A DNA stretch of 64,000 nt. Source: Pseudomonas sp. PB101 (GTDB lineage Bacteria; Pseudomonadota; Gammaproteobacteria; Pseudomonadales; Pseudomonadaceae). This document shows, piece after piece, positions 59,732 to 64,000 of this stretch. The DNA is taken from assembly GCF_009764265.1 (NCBI RefSeq), contig NZ_RWIR01000053.1:1-64000 (forward strand). The letters are read 5' to 3'. Under the pieces are notes generated by a model. It made no database searches and was not told the DNA's origin. It worked only from the letters and a program-made list of their open reading frames with translations. Position 1 is the stretch's first letter; each line of letters begins with the position of its first letter. Made by a program: the position numbers and the translations under genes.

Positions 59732-60433
59732 ATGAATCCATCCATCCGCATCGGCATTGTCGACGATCATCCGCTGTTGCGTGAGGGTGTTGCCAATACG
59801 TTGAAGAAACGCACGGACCTTGAGGTCGTGGAGCAGGGCGCCAATGCGCAGGATGCCCGGGATATCGCGCTGAGGGTGCGTCCGGACGTGATGTTGATGG
59901 ACGTCAACATGCCGGGCGATGTTTTCGCCGCGGTGCGGTTCATCTCCACGGAGCTGGCGGATGTGAAGGTGCTGATGCTGACCGTTTCCGAATCCGAAGA
60001 TGACGCCTTCCTGGCCCTCGAGTCCGGCGCGCGCGGGTATGTGCTCAAAGGTGTCAGCGGGCCGGACCTGGTCCAGGCGATCAGGTCGGTTGCCAGGGGG
60101 GAGTCGTACATCACCCCCGCGTTCGCTGAAAAACTGCTGAACAACATCAAGAAGCATGAAGCGGAAACCCGCAAGTTCGACCTGACCCATCGCGAGGAAG
60201 AGGTCATTCGCGAGGTTTCCAAGGGGCTGACCAACCGGGAAGTTGCGGCAAGGCTGTTGATCAGCGAAAAAACCGTCAAGCACCACATGGGCTGCGTGAT
60301 GCAGAAGCTGAACGCGCGAAATCGTGTCGAAGCGGTCACGGCCCTGCGCCACTACCGGGAGCGCGAAGCTATCGGGCGACTGGATATCGGCGCAGTGAAA
60401 ACGCCCATGGGCGCCGAAACGACTGCTGACTAG
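59732..60433 (+). CDS. NarL/LuxR-type response regulator
   Basis: A 233-residue regulator with a receiver domain (D11-D12 acidic pair, phosphorylation site D57 in LMDVNMPG, lysine in YVLKGV) and a LuxR-type helix-turn-helix around residues 160-215 (LTHREEEVIREVSKGLTNREVAARLLISEKTVKHHM). A short tail follows. The ATG at 59732 has GGGGAG upstream. The gene is convergent with, and overlaps by 4 bp, the sensor kinase gene at 60430, its probable partner. Targets are not known. Confidence 0.92.
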   Translation: MNPSIRIGIVDDHPLLREGVANTLKKRTDLEVVEQGANAQDARDIALRVRPDVMLMDVNMPGDVFAAVRFISTELADVKVLMLTVSESEDDAFLALESGARGYVLKGVSGPDLVQAIRSVARGESYITPAFAEKLLNNIKKHEAETRKFDLTHREEEVIREVSKGLTNREVAARLLISEKTVKHHMGCVMQKLNARNRVEAVTALRHYREREAIGRLDIGAVKTPMGAETTAD

Positions 60434-61917
60434 AGTTTGAACTGTGCATTGACCGACGTACCCTTGCCGCAGGATTCGATGCTGAACAACCCGCCCAGGG
60501 ATTCCACGCGATATCGCAGACCGGCAAGGCCCAAACGGGTTCTGCCGGACTTCTCGAGCTGCATGGCGTCCGCCGCCATGCCCGGACCACTGTCCCTGAT
60601 GCTGATGCTCAACACCTTGTCGATGTATTGCGCGCGGATCACCTGACCTTCGCCGTTGGCGTGCCGGTAAGCGTTGTTCAGGGCTTCCTGCACAAACCGG
60701 TAAAGACAGAGCTTGAGCGGCAGTGGCGCGCATTTCGGTAACTGCCCGAGGGCCAATGTGACCTTGGTGCCGGTGCGTTGCTCGTGCCGTTGCGCCACCA
60801 GTTGCAACTCCTCCACCAGGCTCACGTCGTTGATTTCCGGAAGCGCCAGGCCACGTGACAAGTCGCGGACTTCGCGCAATGCGTCGGTGGCGGCGCCACG
60901 AATGGTTTCCAGCGCTTCCTTATCGACCGTGGAGCAATCTTCGGCGAGGTCGTCGAGGCGGATCAGAATCAAGGTCAGCAACTGCGCCGGCCCATCGTGC
61001 AGGTCTGCACCGATGCGCCTCAAGGTGAGTTCGTTGACGCGGGAAAACTCCTGGGTCGCCGTCGCGATCTTGCGCTGCAGTTCGGCATTGCTGACGTGCA
61101 AACGGGTTTGCTCCAGTAGCCGCAAGCGCAGCGCCACTTGTTGTCGCTGGATGATCTTGTCACTGCGTCGCACGATGAAGAACAGCAGCGTCAGCATCGA
61201 CAGGGTCGCGGCGCCAACGACCACCCAGACCTGCTGGCGGACGCGATTGATCTCGCGGTTCAGGCCGTCGGCCTTTTCATAAAACTCGCCTATCGCGATG
61301 ATTTCCCCGGTGCTTGCATCACGCAGGGGCGCGTAGATCTCATAAAGCGGCAGGTTGAGCTTGCGCTCGAACTCGTTCTCATCCTGCTCCGGGTCTTGAA
61401 GGTCGGTGACGATCTTGCCCTTGAGTGCCTCGGTGATCTCATCCAGCGGAAATTGCTGGTTGGTAATGGCTTTATTGGTGCTGAAGATCACCGTGCCATC
61501 CGCCCGCCAGATCTTGATCGAGACGATGTGCTGCCGTAGCGAACGGGTTTGCGTGAGGCGGTCGAGGGACTCGACACTTGCCGCCGAGAGCTTGTTGTCC
61601 CGGCTCAGCTCCTGCACATAGGGCTCGAGGAACGTATCCATGTACTGGGCGGCTGCGGCGGCTGCGCTGTTTACCGCGGCACTTTCTATTCGTTGGGTCA
61701 CCAGATTGCCGACGAAGAACATGGTCAGCCCCAGGATCACCGTAGCGGCAATGACAAACTGGGTCGAGAGACTCAGCTTGCGTGCCTTGACCTTCAGCCG
61801 TGTACGCCAGATGCCATTGGCAAGCGCATCGGCACCCGGCGCCGGTTCGTGCGCAGCATCGGTCTGCGGCGCGGTGAAAGCCTGGTTTTTTGATTCGACC
61901 TTTGCGTCTTTTGCCAT
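60430..61917 (-). CDS. NarX-type sensor histidine kinase (HisKA_3)
   Basis: A 495-residue inner-membrane kinase. After a 55-residue cytoplasmic start come a membrane helix (about 58-80), a periplasmic sensor of about 170 residues and a second membrane helix (about 250-270). A coiled region leads to the HisKA_3 domain with DLHDGPAQLLTL (phospho-His). The ATPase domain has FVQEALNNAYRHA and DSGPGMAADAM. The start ATG 61917 has AGGGAA upstream; a longer frame start is not supported. It is convergent with the response regulator at 59732, an arrangement seen in some NarX/NarL-like pairs. Confidence 0.9.
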   Translation of the reverse strand: MAKDAKVESKNQAFTAPQTDAAHEPAPGADALANGIWRTRLKVKARKLSLSTQFVIAATVILGLTMFFVGNLVTQRIESAAVNSAAAAAAQYMDTFLEPYVQELSRDNKLSAASVESLDRLTQTRSLRQHIVSIKIWRADGTVIFSTNKAITNQQFPLDEITEALKGKIVTDLQDPEQDENEFERKLNLPLYEIYAPLRDASTGEIIAIGEFYEKADGLNREINRVRQQVWVVVGAATLSMLTLLFFIVRRSDKIIQRQQVALRLRLLEQTRLHVSNAELQRKIATATQEFSRVNELTLRRIGADLHDGPAQLLTLILIRLDDLAEDCSTVDKEALETIRGAATDALREVRDLSRGLALPEINDVSLVEELQLVAQRHEQRTGTKVTLALGQLPKCAPLPLKLCLYRFVQEALNNAYRHANGEGQVIRAQYIDKVLSISIRDSGPGMAADAMQLEKSGRTRLGLAGLRYRVESLGGLFSIESCGKGTSVNAQFKL

Positions 61918-62056
61918 CGCACGGGTTCCCTGATCATCGTGACGGGTCGGTTGGAAACCTGTAACCCGACGCATACCCGCAGCCTGGTTGTATGCGCCAC
62001 ATCCATGACTGACAGTAGTTCACGGCATGGCGATCCGACAGCTTGCGCGCTGAACT

Positions 62057-62974
62057 TCACGCCGGGCGTACCGCCAGGATTTGCTCGATCAACCAAGCCA
62101 GCGCCGGGTCATGTTGGCGTTGCGCCAGGTACACCAGTTCGAGCTGGAACGAGCCGACGTCGAACGGCAGTTCGAACAACCGCAGCGGCAGCAACTGCGC
62201 GAACTGACTGGCCAACTGGGTCGGCAGCACGACGGCCAGGTCGGAATGGGCGACCAGGTGCGCCGCCTGCAGGTAATTGGGCGTGGTGTAGACGATTTTT
62301 CGCGACAGGCCTTGCTTGCCCAGCCATTGGTCGACCATGCCGCGCGACTGACCGCCGCTGACCCACAGATGACGCAGGCCCAGAAAGTCATCCAGCGTGA
62401 GGGTGTCGAGTGCCAGTGGATGGTCTTTGCGCACGGCCAGGCGCAGGGTTTCGCTGTGCCACGCGCGGCGGGTGAACCGCGCCGGCACCTCTTCGAAACG
62501 CCCCAGCACCATGTCCAGTTCACCCTTGTCCAGCAGCTCGGCAGGCAGGCTGGGGGCGAGGTGGGCGATGTCGATCCGCAGGTTCGGCGCCAGTTCGCCC
62601 AGGCGCGCCAGCAAGGGCGGCATGCACAGCTGTTCGACAAAGTCGGTGAGGGCGATGCGCACCTGCTGCTGGCTCATGCGTGGGTCGAAGGCTTCACCGG
62701 CGTTGAGGGTCTGTTCGATCTGTTGCAAGGCCGCGCGAATCGGTCCTTCAAGCGCCAGCGCCCGGGTGGTGGGTTGCATGTGGCGGCCAACGCGCACCAG
62801 CAGCGGGTCGTCGAACAGTGCGCGCAGGCGGGCGAGGGCGTTGCTGACGGTGGGCTGGCTGAGCGCCAGGCGCTCGGCCGCCCGCGACACGTTCTGTTCG
62901 CGCAGCAACATGTCGAGCACTCGCAGCAAATTCAGGTCGAAGGTTTTTAAATTCAAATTGCAAATACCAGGCAT
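62057..62974 (-). CDS. LysR-family transcriptional regulator
   Basis: A 305-residue regulator. The N-terminal helix-turn-helix (residues about 10-65) has LNLLRVLDMLLREQNVSRAAERLALSQPTVSNALARLRALF, the standard LysR pattern. The C-terminal effector domain occupies about 95-300 (IRIALTDFV-like strands, HLAPSLPAELL, PTQLASQFA). It starts at ATG 62974, where a frame open to 63391 would overlap the divergent gene. It is divergent from the acyl-CoA dehydrogenase and probably controls it. The inducer is unknown, perhaps a fatty-acid or aromatic acid. Confidence 0.92.
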   Translation of the reverse strand: MPGICNLNLKTFDLNLLRVLDMLLREQNVSRAAERLALSQPTVSNALARLRALFDDPLLVRVGRHMQPTTRALALEGPIRAALQQIEQTLNAGEAFDPRMSQQQVRIALTDFVEQLCMPPLLARLGELAPNLRIDIAHLAPSLPAELLDKGELDMVLGRFEEVPARFTRRAWHSETLRLAVRKDHPLALDTLTLDDFLGLRHLWVSGGQSRGMVDQWLGKQGLSRKIVYTTPNYLQAAHLVAHSDLAVVLPTQLASQFAQLLPLRLFELPFDVGSFQLELVYLAQRQHDPALAWLIEQILAVRPA

Positions 62975-63058
62975 ATGAAAATGAAATTTCAAAAATAGTA
63001 GGCGCCTGCTTAGGGTGGCGGCAATCTTTTCCACTCTGCCAATCAATGAGGCCCGCTC
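62975..63058. promoter_or_regulatory. LysR/acyl-CoA dehydrogenase intergenic region with palindrome TGAAATTTCA
   Basis: Eighty-four bases separate the divergent genes. TGAAATTTCA at 62982-62991 is a perfect 10-bp palindrome close to the LysR start and a plausible operator. A preceding GAGGC lies before the dehydrogenase ATG. Confidence 0.6.
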
Positions 63059-64000
63059 ATGACTTATCAAGCTCCCCTGCGCGACATGCGGTTCGTGCTG
63101 CACGAAGTGTTCGATGCCGTCGGCCATAACCAGCGGTTGGACAACGGACTGGACCGCGAAACCATCGACGGGGTCCTCGAGGAAGCGGCGCGATTCGCCG
63201 GCGAAGTGGTCGCACCGCTGAACCGCAACAGTGATGAACAGGGTTGCCGGCTTCACGATGGCCAGGTCACCACCCCCCAGGGCTTTCCCGAGGCTTACCG
63301 GCAGTACGTCGACAACGGCTGGGCGAGCATGACCGGGCCGCTGGAATTCGCCGGGCAGGGTTTCCCGCAGCTGATTTCGGCGTGCTTCCACGAGATGCTG
63401 ATGGCCGCCTCATTGTCCTTTCGCATTTATTCCGGCCTCACCGAAGGCGCGGTGCTGGCCCTGCATCGCCATGGCAGCGCGGCGCTCAAACAGGCCTATC
63501 TGGGCAAAATGGTCAGTGGTGAATGGTCCGGCACCATGTGCCTCACCGAGCCCCAGGCCGGTACCGACCTTGCCCTGCTGCGCACCCGTGCCCAGCCTCT
63601 GGTCGACGGCAGCTACCAGGTTAGCGGCAGCAAGATCTTCATCAGCGGCGGCGAGCAGGACCTGACCGCCAACATCGTTCACCTGGTCCTTGCCCGTTTG
63701 CCGGATGCGCCGGCCGGGGTGAAGGGCATCAGCCTGTTCCTGGTGCCCAAGTTCATTGCCGCTGCCGATGGAACGCCTGGGCCGCGCAATTCGCTGAGCT
63801 GTGGCGCACTGGAACACAAGATGGGCATCAAGGGCGCTTCGACCTGTGTGATGAACTTCGACGGCGCCCAGGGCTGGCTGGTCGGTGAGCCCAACCAGGG
63901 GCTGGCGTGCATGTTCACCATGATGAACGACGCGCGTTTCCAGGTGGGCTTGCAGGGGCTGGGTATCGCCGAGGCCGCCTTCCAGGGTGGCCTCGCTTAT
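63059..64000 (+). CDS. Acyl-CoA dehydrogenase (3' end beyond the window)
   Basis: The first 314 codons of an FAD acyl-CoA dehydrogenase; the reading frame is open at the window's end. It starts MTYQAPLRDMRFVL, and shows the long N-terminal domain of this subfamily (with an extra N-terminal region), then SGTMCLTEPQAGTDLALLRT and KIFISGGEQD, typical of the flavin-binding middle domain. The C-terminal active-site glutamate is outside the window. The start ATG follows GAGG. Likely removes two hydrogens from an acyl-CoA in fatty-acid or related catabolism, controlled by the divergent LysR gene. Confidence 0.93.
   Translation, partial: MTYQAPLRDMRFVLHEVFDAVGHNQRLDNGLDRETIDGVLEEAARFAGEVVAPLNRNSDEQGCRLHDGQVTTPQGFPEAYRQYVDNGWASMTGPLEFAGQGFPQLISACFHEMLMAASLSFRIYSGLTEGAVLALHRHGSAALKQAYLGKMVSGEWSGTMCLTEPQAGTDLALLRTRAQPLVDGSYQVSGSKIFISGGEQDLTANIVHLVLARLPDAPAGVKGISLFLVPKFIAAADGTPGPRNSLSCGALEHKMGIKGASTCVMNFDGAQGWLVGEPNQGLACMFTMMNDARFQVGLQGLGIAEAAFQGGLAY

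Overview
The window looks like chromosomal DNA of a fluorescent-group Pseudomonas or close relative. GC is high, codon use is Pseudomonas-like, and the GTAGGAGCCGGCTTGCTGGCGATGG-type extragenic palindromes (REP/REPINs) are typical of that group. Gene families such as ybdG, ohr/ohrR, yghU, DUF2252 and the thermostable-hemolysin operon fit the same assignment. This is inferred from reading alone; no database search was run. No rRNA, tRNA, CRISPR array, insertion sequence or phage was seen.

Layout. 1-5000: two divergent MscS-type channels and an AspT-like antiporter. 5100-22223 (minus strand): a five-gene operon encoding a 3772-residue cadherin/VCBS-repeat surface protein with an N-terminal LEPR-type motif and a DUF4347 domain, followed by a TolC-type lipoprotein, two HlyD-type adaptors and an M50 site-2-protease/HlyD fusion. 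It contains no ABC or RND pump. This is the most unusual system in the window. 22466-28052 (minus): a regulatory and surface island with a ToxR-like membrane regulator coupled to a ToxS-like partner, small secreted and outer-membrane proteins, an AraC regulator, a CSS-motif/EAL c-di-GMP phosphodiesterase, and a 34-residue membrane peptide too short for routine ORF calling. 28509-37676: small envelope proteins, a MetA-type outer-membrane protein, a GFA protein, cytochrome b561, an AraC/dehydratase pair, trmK, an SMR efflux remnant, DUF2252 and a membrane protein of unknown function. 37961-39756: an organic-peroxide locus with a degraded ohr stub, two ohr paralogues and ohrR, with candidate operators. 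39760-47896: lactate permease with a divergent Lrp regulator, a pentaheme cytochrome, yghU, a second GFA protein, an ABC exporter and a hemerythrin. 48126-48650: a REPIN array with an exact 142-bp period. 48731-52678: a 1315-residue RTX/von Willebrand A protein. 53156-59450: an operon with thermostable hemolysin, adenylating ligase, heme-oxygenase-like diiron oxidase, SDR, TPR protein and a two-component system. 59732-61917: a convergent NarL-type response regulator and sensor kinase. 62057-64000: a LysR regulator divergent from an acyl-CoA dehydrogenase that runs off the window.

How the genes work together. Two large surface or secreted proteins (the LEPR giant and the RTX protein), a c-di-GMP phosphodiesterase and a ToxR/ToxS-like pair suggest control of attachment and the envelope. 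The hemolysin-ligase-oxidase-reductase operon looks like a compact lipid-modifying or small-molecule pathway under its own two-component control. The ohr locus and the hemerythrin are stress functions.
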